Positions 35,330-47,700 of a DNA stretch of 64,000 nucleotides are shown here, one piece after another. The position numbers and the translations under genes were made by a program. This DNA comes from Colletotrichum lupini. Its lineage: Eukaryota; Ascomycota; Sordariomycetes; Glomerellales; Glomerellaceae. The notes under the pieces are model-generated. The model did no database searches. It saw only the letters and a list, made by a program, of their open reading frames with translations, and was not told the origin of the DNA. The stretch is from NCBI RefSeq assembly GCF_023278565.1, contig NC_064677.1, positions 620,001-684,000 on the forward strand. Direction: 5' to 3'. Each line of letters starts with the position of its first letter. Position 1 is the first letter of the stretch.

Positions 35330-36850
35330 CTGAACGACGCGGCGCTTATTCCCTAGGGACCTATTTATTTATTGTTAAATTATAAGCTCGAGATTTAATA
35401 TAACTATTTAATAAAAATAGAGGCTAGGGGCTAAATATACCCTTTTATAAGCCTAGCTAGAGTACTTATTTCTTTTATATTTAAAAAAAAAAAGAGTTAC
35501 GATTTTATATTAATTATAGAGCGATTAATAAGATTATATAAAAAGATAGAACGCTACTATTACTAATTAAAAAGATATTAAATAAACTATTTAATACTTC
35601 TATTTTTATATAGTGGTTTTTTTCCGGCTTTATAAGCGCAAAAGATCGACCTTAATAGGATTACGCTTTTAAAAGAAATCATACGATATAGTATATTTTT
35701 TAACTATATAATACGCATAATATACCCTAAGTACGCGCTTAATATAATATAGTAATTTTAATATAAAAACCGTTATATAATTCGGGATGGGTAAGCTACC
35801 CTCTTTAGTAGTAGCGCTAATTAAAAAGGTTAATAGTAGAGGTTAGCTATAATAATTAGCTATAATAGTTAGTTATAATAATTAAAAATAGCCTTCTTTA
35901 ATTATAGAGGTTTTAAACTTTAATAATAACGTAGAGGTTTTTAAAAAAAAAGCTAAATAGGCTAATATTTATTACTTTTTAGAGCTCGTAAAGATTCTTT
36001 TTATTTTTATCGCTTTTAATATTACTTAAAGCTGCTCTCTATTTAAACTAAATAAATTTACTAAATAAATCTACTAAATAAACCTATTAATATATAAACT
36101 ACTACCTTAACGAGAACTTAAAAATACCCGTTAATAAGTCTACCCCTCTCGGGCTAGGCGCCCTCGGCTGGCTCGACGCTATAGTTATTATAACTAATAT
36201 AAGTATACTTAAGGATTAATAAAGTACCTTTTAATAGTACGGAATTTAGCTAAGTAATAGTATAAATATTATAAATAGCCGGGCTAATACGGACGTTAAG
36301 ATTTAGTATATTAATACTAACTTAAAAATTATATTTTATAAAACTAAAAATCCTTTTAATACGGGTTATATTATAAATATAAAGGAATATATAAGGGGCC
36401 CTTTAACTTTTAATAAAAAGGAGTATATAATATAAGATTTGGTTATTTACGTAGGCTAGTACTAAGAGGTTTTATATATATTAAAATAAGTATAGCTTAC
36501 TCTCCAAATAGGTAGTAAAAGGTCGGGAGTTTTAATTAGTAATTAGGTATAGAGCGTAATATACTTAGTTTTCCCTAATATATAATATATAGTACGGCCC
36601 CGGCGGATTACTCCGTTAGGGGGACTTCTGTTTTTATAAAATTAGACTTTAAAAATGCGTATTACTATATATATATAGCTAAGGGTAATAAGTAGAAAAT
36701 AGCTTTTTATATTAAATATAAGTAGTTCGAGTATTTAGTTATACTTTTTAAGCTAATTAACGCGCCCGCGACTTTTTAAGTATATATTAATAATATTCTA
36801 AGCAGCTTAGTTAATACTATTTATATTGTATACTTAGATAATATCTTAAT
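35330..36850 (+). pseudogene. Gypsy B reverse transcriptase, interrupted by S2
   Basis: Before S2 the plus strand reads IKLNDAALIPWGPIY and later residues of the RT N-terminal region; after S2 it reads KLDFKNAYY, AKGN, KTAF, GLT/INAPATF-like and IVYLDN. Deleting S2 and one copy of its 15-bp duplication restores a continuous gypsy RT alignment. The second catalytic Asp is Asn (36840-36842). Confidence 0.8.
35611..36623. mobile_element. Element S2, 1013-bp copy of S1 with 15-bp target duplication, inserted in gypsy B RT
   Basis: Begins TAGTGGTTTTTTTCCGGC and ends GGATTACTCCGTTAGGGGG, the same ends as S1. Flanks ACTTCTATTTTTATA (35596-35610) and ACTTCTGTTTTTATA (36624-36638) are a 15-bp duplication with one A/G difference, explained by later RIP in one copy. 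It is about 70 bp shorter than S1 through internal indels, for example near 35990 and 36510. It is non-coding as far as can be read. Confidence 0.8.
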
Positions 36851-37329
36851 ATATAATAATAATTATATAGTATATAAAGAGTATATACGGAGCGTACTAT
36901 AAAGATTATAGTAATAGAACCTATATTTAAATAATAATAAATACGAGTTTTATATATTATATATAGGATTCTTAGGGTATATTATATTCAATAAAAGTAT
37001 AAAAATAGAACTTATATATACCAAAGCTATAATAAATTAGCTATTTTTAAAAAGTATTAAAAATATATAAACGTTTTTTAAATTTATAAGGTTCTATTAT
37101 AAACTTATTAATAATTACGCTAAGATAATTATACTTCTAATAAACTTATTAAAAAAAGTAAAACTAGGATAGTTAGAGCTATTAATACCTGCTATAAAGT
37201 TATTTAAGAAGTTATTAATAATATTTACTAATGCGCTAATACTACGATATTTTAACTTTATTTTATTTATATAATTATAAATAAACGCTTCGGCTCGAGT
37301 TATTAGCTTAGTAATTACGTAATTATTCA

Positions 37330-37545
37330 AGGGTAATTAGTACCTAATTATTTATAAGTTAAGGAAATTAACGGATATAGAGAGCCGCTATAGTACGGGA
37401 GATACGGAGCTACTAGCTATCGTAGACGTACTAAGGAACTAGCAATACTACCTCGCCTATAGCTAAGATTAGGTCGTAGTATTTACAGATCATTTCAACC
37501 TACAGTTCCTGGATACTAAAAAGAGGCCAAACGGGAGATATTAAA
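37330..37545 (+). pseudogene. Gypsy B RNase H fragment, sharply truncated
   Basis: The plus-strand reading YGTGDTELLAIVDALRN, then VVVFTDHFNLQFL and TKKRPNGR matches the gypsy RNase H domain. The last 60 bp is hardly mutated while the sequence before it is, and the element ends in mid-domain where unique sequence starts. Confidence 0.8.
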
Positions 37546-38615
37546 TTCTTAACTCCGCCGTTAATGTCTGTCGTTCTATTGAACTTCTCTCCTGTCGCTG
37601 TCACCGTCACCGCTTTTATATTGTTATATATCGAAGTGACTATGCAAAGTGTTGTTTTCGTTTCCCTCTGTTTTCGATACATGTATCCACTAGGTAGGTA
37701 CTAACAATTGTTCAAGGTTACGGTGTTATAAGGCCTCGATGTTGATACGTCATACAGTTGTAAGCACTGAGCTAGGCATTTACGAAGTACTTTATTCCTT
37801 GAGCATAAAGAGTTAGAAACCGTCCTAGCGCATTTTGCTCCCAGGAAGTGCAGCACTCATTCCGCGGTGTATCTGTGGTCGACCTGATAGCCTCGAATAT
37901 CTTCTTGTCTCGGCATCTAGACTTCCTCGGCATGAGCTATGGGTTCAGCACTCATAACCTCAGCGGTACTAGATGCAATGATCGTGAAGCCCTATTCCTT
38001 GTCGCTGGACTACTAGCCACAGGTTAATTACATGTTTGTGGTATTACTTATGATAGTACATGTAGATAGGTAAATCAGCAGGCATGGATTTCTTTGGTCG
38101 CTCAAAAGGTTCATCGGCAACGGCGACTGAAGTGGTCCGCTCGGCAAGGTGTCGGCTAGAGCAAAGGTCACAAGATTGCATCTTTGGAGATGGATCAAAA
38201 TCCGCTATCAAACACATCAAAGCAACCTAGTAGACAATATTACAACTTGATGATGAAATCATGATTCAAAGAGGACTTGACACTCACGATGATGAAGACC
38301 AACCATGTACGAGCTCGAAAATGGCATTTTGTCTTAGATCCTGTACTTTGAAAGGCTGTGGTCTTTTGGAATCTTAGCTTAAGTCAATAACCCGGAACCA
38401 TAAGATTGCGAGAAGAAAGAGCAAGTTAAACTGCGCGCCTAGGTACTCCAAATATAACCGGGAGAGATTTAAGGTTCCCCTCTGTTTGCTTCACCACGAC
38501 CTACCACTTCCATTTATATAAAATTAATTAAGGTACGTTCAGATGATCCTAGACACCGCATTGAAGGTACGGATGTTTGTTAGACATGAGCTGCGAATAG
38601 GGCGGATTTATAAAC
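37546..38615. other. Unique island between gypsy B and Copia copy 2, no gene seen
   Basis: Normal composition. Only short frames are present, with no domain or signal peptide. The gypsy B breakpoint is at its left edge and a Copia LTR at its right edge. Confidence 0.5.
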
Positions 38616-38820
38616 TATTAGTATCCCTATTATAGGGTAGTTAGTTCGAACCGTAGTTAATGAAGAGATTAATTAAACTATATAAATATCTACGTAATAA
38701 GTATAAAAAGGAGGTTCTAACCGTAAGTTAAGCTAGCTATAATAATTATAAATAGGGCCCCTAATTAGCCCCTACGTAGTCGGCTATATACCGTAATTAA
38801 ATTAAACTTCTAATTTAATA
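38616..38820 (-). repeat. LTR of Copia copy 2, left
   Basis: 205 bp; begins TATTAGTATCC and ends TTTAATA, more mutated than its partner at 45834-46038. Contains a 3-bp difference (GTAATAAGT) from copy 1 LTRs. Confidence 0.87.
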
Positions 38821-39769
38821 CTAACTTTCTCTTTTTTTTATTAATTTAATTACTACGGTTAGAAGTATAATTCGACCTCGGGCCCGTTTACTATATCGTC
38901 TCCTTTTTTCCCTTTTTTTACTCTTTTTATATAACCTATCCCTCTATTTATATAGTAACTTTTTTATTACTTATAAATTACTCTAATCCCTTATTTAGTA
39001 TTACTTTTATAAAAGCGTTTACGAAGTTATTTTTATTATTAATCTAACGGATCTCGAATATCTCGCGCCTTTTATATAATTACTTAAGGGCTATAATATT
39101 AATTATAAACCTCTTTTCCTTTATTATTTTTAATATAATAAAGTATTCGTATAGTGAGTAGGAATCGGTATAAATAATCGTTAGAATAAGTAAAAGGCTA
39201 ATTTAATTAATAATCTTCCTTAGTATTATTAAAATTATATAAGAGAGGTTAACGCTATTAACTATATTATAAGCCTTTAATATTAATATACTTCTTATTA
39301 CCCGCTTACTTTTAATTAATAAATAATAAATTATATTAGTATATATATTAAATTCGCTCTTACTTATACTCTTATTAACTAGAATAATAATATACCCTAA
39401 TTACGAAATAAGGTTATTATTATTCGTAAATAACTTATTAATAAAAACGTAGAGCTTATTAATTATAAAGTCGATTAGGTAATAAATAAGACCTCGATCG
39501 AGATTTATTTATTACTACTTAAGCCGCTTATTAAGTACCTTAACGTCTTATTTAATTAACTCTATAGCCTACGCTACCCTAATATAATTAAAAGTCGCCT
39601 CGGGCTAATAAATACTCGTAATATATACCCCTCGTATAAGCTTAGCTTTATACTACTTTTTAATATTAGTTATATTTAGATTAACGAGGTTAATCTTCTC
39701 GCCCTACCCCTTTTATTAAAAAACGATAGTTTCCCCTTTAATTATAAGAATCCCGCTATTAAATACTAA

Positions 39770-40510
39770 GGGGGTATTTATTATAAAGACCTCTTTTAGC
39801 TTCGCTACGAAGCCCGCTTTCTAAAGCTCCTTATCCTCTTTCTTTATAAAGTTAATATTAAATAGGCCTAATATATCGTCGGTTTATATTTTAACGATCC
39901 TAAATTAGTTACGTTTATACTCTATAATTAGTAAGTATAGGTCGTACGTAAAAATAATTATTAATAGTTAATTAATATAAAAATCGTAATAAGTAGCTTA
40001 TTAATAAGTACCCGATTTTACGAGCCTATATAGTAGCTTAAGTACTTTAATAATCGTACTTTTTAAGTACTTACTAACCATTTCCTTTAGTAAATAGGCT
40101 AGGATTTTCCTTATAAGCCCTATAGCTAATTAAGTATAGGCCTAGGTAATATTACGGCTCTAAATCTCATATCCCTTCTTCTATAATAATACTATTAATA
40201 CTATTATTAATCGTTAGCTATAGTATTATATAATAGGTAATTATATAAGTAGCGTCGCCTTTTTAACATTACCGTACCCCTAAATTACGTATCTAAACTT
40301 CTTATATAGCTAGGGTATTCTTTTCCCTTTAATCTTACGAACTATTCGTAATTTAAATATATAGAGGTTTATATATTTTTTTAAGTTATATAAAATAAAT
40401 CGATAGACCCCTCGATTATAAAGAGTATTTACTTCGATAAGATCTAATCCCTTATACGGCTTTTTAGTAATTATAATTATGCCTTCTTTACGTAGTTTAA
40501 CCACTAGCTT
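39770..40510 (-). pseudogene. Copia reverse transcriptase remnant in copy 2
   Basis: The minus strand from 40504 reads EGIIIITKKPYKGLDLIEVNT (split here only by sense codons), then RGVYRFI and FKLRIVRKIKGK, the start of a fungal Copia RT domain. About 430 nt later comes the GIxTDD active site (39882-39874), followed by KEDKEL-KAGF-like residues. Stops between them are at codons that RIP converts (CAA/CAG and TGG). The equivalent active sites are at 7309-7301 in copy 1, 50490-50482 in copy 3 and 61772-61764 in copy 4. Confidence 0.78.
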
Positions 40511-43500
40511 AAAATCGGCTTTCTCTTTTATTATATAAAAAGTATTAATTACCTCGTTACTAATAATAAATTACTATATTAGGGCTTATTATTATAATTT
40601 TCTATAACGTCTTACTAATAATATTAGTACCCTTTTAGCAATTTCCTCTTCCTCGTTATTTATTAATACTACTACGACGATTTTATTAAGAATAATTTCC
40701 TATACCTCTACCGCAAGTTATATAGTTTCCCCTAGCTCTTTTTCTTTTTATAAGTTAAAAATCACCTCGTTAAGATCTATATAATACGGTCTAACTACTA
40801 TAATTAACACTTTAAGTAGCTAGTCGCAATCTTTCGTAACTATATAAGAGCGCTCGTTAATAAAAATTAACTTATATAGCCTAGCCTATTATTAAGTAAT
40901 TTCGCACTATACTCGTATATCCGAATTTAGTAATATATCTAAATTATTCCCTATATTAGGCCTATTGCGCATAGTAATTACTTTATTAACTTACTTTTTT
41001 ATACTTACTTCGCGCAGTGCCCGTATTACTTTTTTAACTACTTAGGCTCGTTAACTTATACTTAGTAATAGTAACGAGGCTAAGGTCGTTCTTAAATATA
41101 CTCTAAATACTAATAGCGTTAGTATAAGTCTATTAGGCCCTATAGTATCGTTATAGTATTTAAGTACTATTTAGAAGTATTCGTCGTCGGTAGAATCTGG
41201 ATTTTCCTTTTTAATAATTCTAAACGCCCTTTTTAATTATTAGTATGCCCTCTCTACCTTTTTAATACTATAGTGCGCTTTAATAAGTACGACTTTTAAC
41301 TATATACCGCAGGCCGTTATATTATCCTTAAATTCTACTAACTTAAAACTAGTACTAGCGTTAGTTCTAATACCGTCTAGCAGTCCCTAGTATATATCGA
41401 TTTAGCTTTTTCGTAAGGCTACTTATACTATTTTTACTTATAAATCCCGGAGGAATTGCCCTACTTAGAAAGATATAGCTACGTCGATTATATATAATAC
41501 TAACTAACTATTTAAGTAAAGAATATTAATAATAATTTCCTAGTTAAAATTAAGCTTATTACGTAATTTAAACTTAAATCTGCGTGGGCTCTATATATTT
41601 ATTTAGTATTAGTAATATACTTTTATTAACTACTCTAGCGCCCCTATTTTAATATTATTATTACTTAATTACTTTAAGAAGTTATATAGCCTCGTAACTA
41701 ACGGGTACCTAAATCTCTAGTATAGTTTTCTAAGCTCACTTTCTATTAAGTAATTAATTAACTTCGTATTATTAATAAGCTTTATAAACGTATACCCCTA
41801 TCGTTATTTAACTATCTCGAAGTACTTACTACTAAAAATTCTATTCCTCGTATTATTAAATATAATACCTAGTTAATCTATATTTTTTAGATATAAGAGA
41901 AATAGGGTATTAATAAGTAAAATATAAAACATTATCGTTCCGAAGTACGTCTCTACTTCTACTATACCTAGGGCGACGATTTCTTTACTTAACCTAAAAC
42001 TAATCCTCGTAATATCTACCGTTAACGTATTAAGCATTACTAACGCGATCTTCTATAGCGCTTAAAATTACCCTTTTCCTCTAATTAACTATTATAATAC
42101 CTTAGTATCTAAGATAATCTTATAAAAATCGTTTAGGCTATACCTTTTGCTCGTATAAAATACTTATACGAGCTTAGTATTCGAGGGATCTAAGTAATAT
42201 AAAAAGGACCCCTCTAGCTACCCCTGAATTTACTTAGTACTATATTCCTTTTCTTTAAATATTAAGAAAAATAGCGTCTTCTGCTTAATTATTAAAAAAA
42301 TAGGCTTCGGCCCTATTAAATTCGCCCTTTTAGCTACCTCTATATCCGTTATTTAAAGGACCTTCTCTTACTATCCGTAAATAAAAGCCTACTTATTAAG
42401 AGCTTTTACTACCCTCTATTCGTTTAGCCTTATATATTCTCTAGAGGCTAATAGAGCAAAAAAAGAGTAATTAATATTATCAATTTCGTTATAATTTAAT
42501 TTGTTAGTATAAAAAAAAAGATCTTCCTTATTTTCTAAATTTCCTATAGGGGGTATATACTTTAAGCTACTATTTTAATTACCGTTACTAGGTTCCGTAC
42601 CCCCGGATCTACCCTTATATATAATAAAAAATTAATTAAACTAACGAGGGCTAGTTTTGCTATTTACTACCCTCGACTTTTTATACTATTTATATAATTT
42701 AGTACGCTCTTCTTTAGAGTAATTACTTAACTAATATCTATTCTTTTTATAAATATAGTATTACCTTTTTTATTACCCTACCCGTAAGTTAAATCTCTAT
42801 TTATTTAACGAATCTAGGCCTCTTTACTAACGATTACTATATCTAGCCTCTTTTCCTTTCTTATTATACGTTTAATCGACCTAATATTATTAATAAGGGC
42901 CGTCGTATACTTAGAAATAGGTTTAGTACGGTATTTTGACTTTAATATTAAAGCTAGATCTTAGCCTCGAGCAGAGCGTTTCGTAATCTTTAGGTACTTA
43001 GTATAAGGTTATTTTTATTTCTAATATACGCTAGACTATAGTATAAAAATATCCAACTTTCCGCTTATTTATCTCCTTATTTAGCTAGGTTTTCGCTAGC
43101 TTATAGATTTAATTAATAAGCTCTTTAAAAATCTCTACTTATAATTTACCCTCTATTATCCTAGCTATAAATATATAAAAAATCGCTCATAGTTTAGATA
43201 AGAGCTCTAGGTTCTTATTATAAGTCTTAAAGCGGCTTCGGATTACGTTAATTATACTAAAAAAGTCGTTTTAATCGAGATTACGTACCGCTTTATAATA
43301 ATAATTAGAGGCTTTGCCTACGAATACGATATTAATTACTAAATAGTACTAATACTCCCTAATTCCGACTTTTTTATAATAATCGTAAAATATCGTTAGG
43401 GTTTCTTATAAGACCTTATACTTCTCCCTAAAATACAATTTCTCTTTTAAAAAGATCTTTTTAAAGTCTATAAATTACCTCGTATTTATTACTAGATTTT

Positions 43501-45833
43501 TAGTATCTATATACGATCCCTGCGTTACTACGTACTATTAGTAACTTCGGGTTATCTACCTCCTTTCCTATTAACTAATCGGTACTAAATTTCGCGTTAG
43601 TAATAATAACGAGTTATAAATTAAAATAAGCGGAATTATTAATTATTATACTTCTAGCACTATATTTTACCTTGGTATATCCTTTTATAATAATAAATTT
43701 CCGTTAGTAATTATAAAGAGGAAATCTAGGTCGTTTACTCTTTTTTTAAATTCGTTAAAGCGATTATACGCTCTATCGACCTATACCTAGTTCTATAATA
43801 CGAATTCCTTTTTTATAATTATCGCTACTAATATTTCGTATAGCTCTCGTAATTATAATTATGCTAATAATACCCCTCGCCCGTAAAGGAATTTATTAAT
43901 TACTTTCGCAATTCTTAAGCTTATGCTTACGAACTATTTATTTAGCTAGTAGCTAAGGTCGTTTATAATTTTATAAAATAGGGGTTACCCCTATAGCCCC
44001 TTCTTCTTATAAACCTTAGTTAAATAAATTAATACTACGTTAATTTACTTACTATTAGGCTAATCCGTAATTCTATATATTTATATCCCCTAATAATCCG
44101 GGTTAATATTTATTTATTTATAAAGAATTAGGATTCTATTTAGGATCGGGTTTCGTCCTCTTCTTTTTTACCTTAACTCGCTAAGGGTTATACTCTAGCT
44201 TATACTTATATTAGTAGTTACTAGTATATTTAATCTTAATAAGGATATATCTAATCCGCGCGCTAGTTATAATAAATCCGTACTTTCACTACTTAACGAA
44301 TTTATTAGGGTTTAAAAAATTCCTACTTCCTCTCGCTATCTCGCTACTACTCTCGTTTTTATTATTTTTAGTAATTATTACTACCTTTCTAAATCGCTAA
44401 CTATCGTACCTATTAAAATCCTCTTTTTTATTTAATATAAAAAAGTAAGTTTTAATAATTCCTTTTTATAATAGTAGCAATAAACGTTTATATTACTATA
44501 AGAAAATATAATAATTAGTCTTAGGATCTTTACTAATTACTAATTTCTACTATCCTGTATATTTCTAATCTCCTAAGCCTCGTACTCTCTATAATTTCTA
44601 AATAGCTTCCTTTTTTAACTTACTTTTTTTAGGGTAGTATTTTATAAGAATAGTTAAAAATAAACGCTAGGCGGCTCGTAAAAGAGCTATATAAGCTATT
44701 AAGAACCGTATAGGCCGTTAAGTATAATTAATAAAGTTAAGCCCTCCTTTTTATAAAATTATAGATTTTAAGAACTTATTAAAAATGCCTACTTATTGCT
44801 CGTACGTAATAAGGTTAAATACTTTAAAGATCTTATTTTTTATAGCCTCTCGGTACCCTATTTTATATTTTTTAAATAATCTTTTTCGTAGCTTAATTAC
44901 GGTTAGGTAATTATTACTTACTAGCGATCCCTTTTATTACTTAGTTAATTTCTCGAAATTAATAATCTCGTACTAAGAGTTAATATAAAAAGAAGCCTTT
45001 TAGTAGCTTTTTAAAAAATTCTTTTTCTTTTCCCCTTAGATCCTCGTCCTTTTAGCCTTTTTTTAAGTTAATAATAACTCTAGCGGGAGGTCGTAGGACT
45101 ACTTTAAAATAGCTACCTTCTTTTTAAATTAATCTCTAAGATCCGTAATATTCTTAACTCGATATTATTAAAACCTCTAAATCCCCTCCTCCCTTATTAA
45201 ACCGTTCCTTATACTATATTCCTAAGTAATACTTAGGGGGTAGTTAAGGGAGCTATAAAGAGGTTATTTAGATCGCGGGCTTAAGGTCGTACTTATAAGA
45301 TCTTTATAATAATAGACTTTTCTATATATTATAAATCTTTTAGCTTAATAACTCCTAAAAGGTTACTTTTATTACTAAGTAAAAATATTTACGTTTAGAG
45401 ATCCCCTTTTTTAATCGCACGGTACTTTTTTATATTATATTATTAAGCTCGTTTATTATGCTAATTAATTAAGTAAGTAATCGTTACGTAGGTATTTCTT
45501 TTTACTAATTTAACTAGTTAATTTTTAATTACGGGCCGGCTATAGAAAAGTCGTTTAATAAAAAAGCTACTAGGGGTAATAGTAAAAGGCTAGTTACTTA
45601 AGTAGTTCCGTTAATTAACGTAGTTTAATATAATAAACGTCGACCTCTCGTAAGTAATAAAGGACTACGATTACTTAATTCTATATAATATTCGAGAATC
45701 GCCTCCTTTTTTATTTACTTTTATAAGGTTAATTAATACGAATTTCCTATCCCGTACGGTATTAAGAAGTCGTCTTTTTTATATAACGAGATACCTTACC
45801 GATCTATAATAATAGAATTTAATTATTAATTAG

Positions 45834-46038
45834 TATTAGTATCCTTATTATAAAGTAGTTAGTTCGAACCGTAGTTAACGAAGAGATTAATTAAACTATA
45901 TAAATATTTACGTAGTAAGTATAAAAAGGAGGTTCTAACCGTAGGTTAGGCTAGCTATGATAATTGTAAATAGGGCCCCTAATTAGCCCCTGCGCAGTCG
46001 GCTGTATGCCGCGGTCGAATTAGACTTCTAATCCGACA
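45834..46038 (-). repeat. LTR of Copia copy 2, right
   Basis: 205 bp, ends AATCCGACA with the intact CA terminus and an intact GCGCAGTCGGCTGTATGCCGCGG block: the least mutated LTR end in the window. Confidence 0.87.
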
Positions 46039-47700
46039 GTTTCACTGTTCCCCCACGCTTGGCTCTGAAAGAAACACTGCAGGCCAGTGCAAAATCCCCA
46101 CATCTTCAGTTCGTACTCCGTACTGGTCGAGCTTTTGGACGTGGCCCCTGGTAAGTTGCCCCCTTAGAAGGGAGAAATTCGACACAGATCTCGTCTGTGG
46201 GCAGGATATTATTATCGTACTAGCTTGGTCTGTAGAGGCACATGCACTTTTACGCCATCCGAACAGTCACATGCGCGCACCGTCACCGCACTTGTTCAGG
46301 GCTTCCTTCGGCGTGAAGATCGTACAAGTAAAGTGTTGAGGTTTTGCCTCGACGTTGATCTGTTCGGAGCGACAGCCCCGATCGAGAAAGTTTGGAAACT
46401 TCTGGAGCTCAAATGGAATTATGGCCGCGTGGCACGAAGTTGTAAACCTTATAATCTGTAGCGCAACGAAGTTGAGCCGTTCGATTTGCCGGTCTTTAGA
46501 CTAAGATAGCTATCAGCGGTCCAAGCCGTGGCGAAGCATCTGGTTCCTAGCTTACGGCCAACGGCTGCGGCAGTTGACAGTTCGCGCGTTCGACTGTGTG
46601 GCCCGTCGCCTCCCGGAATACGGAACGCAGAGTGTTCTTTGTCATGCAGCTCGTTGCCCCGTGCATCCTCTGACTCTTTTGCAGCTTCAGGCTCAGGCCA
46701 TCCGGAAGACCGGAATGTTTTTTCTCCCAACGAAGCTGCCTCGGCTGGTATTGAAGACAGTCCGGCGCGGTAATGCTACCTTATGAGGGCCCTCATTTGT
46801 CGATCAGTGGGGGAGCTTAGACTGCGTTCTGTGCGGCATCGCGAGGGCCTATCCGGGTGATCATGGTGCCCAACGAGGGCTTTTTTCTTGAACTTCAGGT
46901 CATGACGCAGCGATGCCTTCCACATCTTCTTGTTCTTGAATTGAATTTCTCGTCACATCTTTATACGATGAGGCCAGAAATTATACATCCTCAGCTTGTA
47001 TCTCGAGGAAAAGCGCCCTCCCTGCGTTGTGAAAAAGCCATTCACCACTTCGAACCTGCCAAAAAGAAGAAGATCGACCCTGCAGCTGTACCAAAAGCTG
47101 AGAGTTTAGACCCTCGATTCTCTCGCAGATGCAGGGTCATGACGCGGGACGCCACGGGGTTTGTTGTAATGGTGTCTACTAGCGTTCTTTCCGTCTCAAA
47201 TAGGGAGGCATATCCTTAACTCGAATTTGACTCAAGAGAGACAAGCTCCAGCTTAGACCGCCATAACTAGCTTCTAAGTGGGACCTCGACAACCTCGAGG
47301 CCTATTAGCTTCATCTCTGACCACAACTAGCCATACAATTTTGGAAAGCAAAACGTAGCGTGAGCGACAGTAAGGTTCTGACGGGATCTGTCAAGTTTGC
47401 CAAGCATGAGACATACTAGGCACGGAACAGGCACAGCGCCTACCGGTGTCGAATCTAAACCGTTGACACATTAAGGATTCCTCACTCTCAGGTACACCCG
47501 TCTCTGTCCGTCTGGCCCTCTCGATTATTCTTTTACATAAACCGCCCACACCACCTCCACCAAATCGTCTCTGCAATGAGGGTTTGGGGCTTTTCTCCCT
47601 CTTCACTACCGTTGAACCCGAAGAAACATTACACCTGGATCCCGACAAAACTGGACCTTCAAGCTTGGACATGTGAACGCCTTCAATCTCGATATCCACG
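46039..47700. other. Intergenic upstream of the rhodopsin-domain gene, no gene supported
   Basis: Normal composition. Short frames at 46225-46461 and 46857-47219 (plus) and 46449-46730 (minus) lack domains. The minus-strand frame 47391-47726 overlaps the start of the next gene and is not credible. Confidence 0.45.

Larger units (their letters stand above)
24468..37545 (+). mobile_element. Ty3/gypsy element B (truncated, plus strand), split by nested insertions
   Basis: The parts are about 24468-26241, 34723-35608 and 36639-37545, separated by element A and element S2. Read on the plus strand they follow gag, reverse transcriptase and RNase H order. A CCHC zinc knuckle with its cysteines changed to Tyr lies at 26003-26044. 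RT begins near 35330 and is interrupted by S2. A YLDD-derived site, YLDN, lies at 36831-36842. RNase H residues TDHFNLQFL and TKKRPNGR occupy about 37485-37543. The element then stops abruptly, with integrase and right LTR missing. A left LTR probably starts at TGTCTAAGGC (24468) and includes the CAGGCCTCG duplication, but with no partner its end cannot be fixed. Confidence 0.82.
38616..46038 (-). mobile_element. Ty1/Copia LTR retrotransposon, copy 2 (longest copy), RIP-mutated
   Basis: 7.4 kb, with 205-bp LTRs at 38616-38820 and 45834-46038 and a minus-strand polypurine tract next to the left LTR. The reverse transcriptase TDD codons are at 39874-39882, and a 64-codon piece of RT (40504-40310) is still open. 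It holds about 89 bp near 44700-44790 that copy 1 lacks. The flanking pentamers TAAAC and GTTTC do not match, so no target duplication is visible. The right LTR keeps the unmutated terminus CCGACA. Confidence 0.88.

Noticed and set aside
37115..37330. A 71-codon minus-strand frame in the AT-rich block
   Set aside because: It is antisense to the gypsy B RT/RNase H region and Asn/Ile-rich from composition alone.
40310..40504. A 64-codon minus-strand frame that might be a host gene
   Set aside because: It aligns with the same position in the other Copia copies and reads as the start of the Copia reverse transcriptase.
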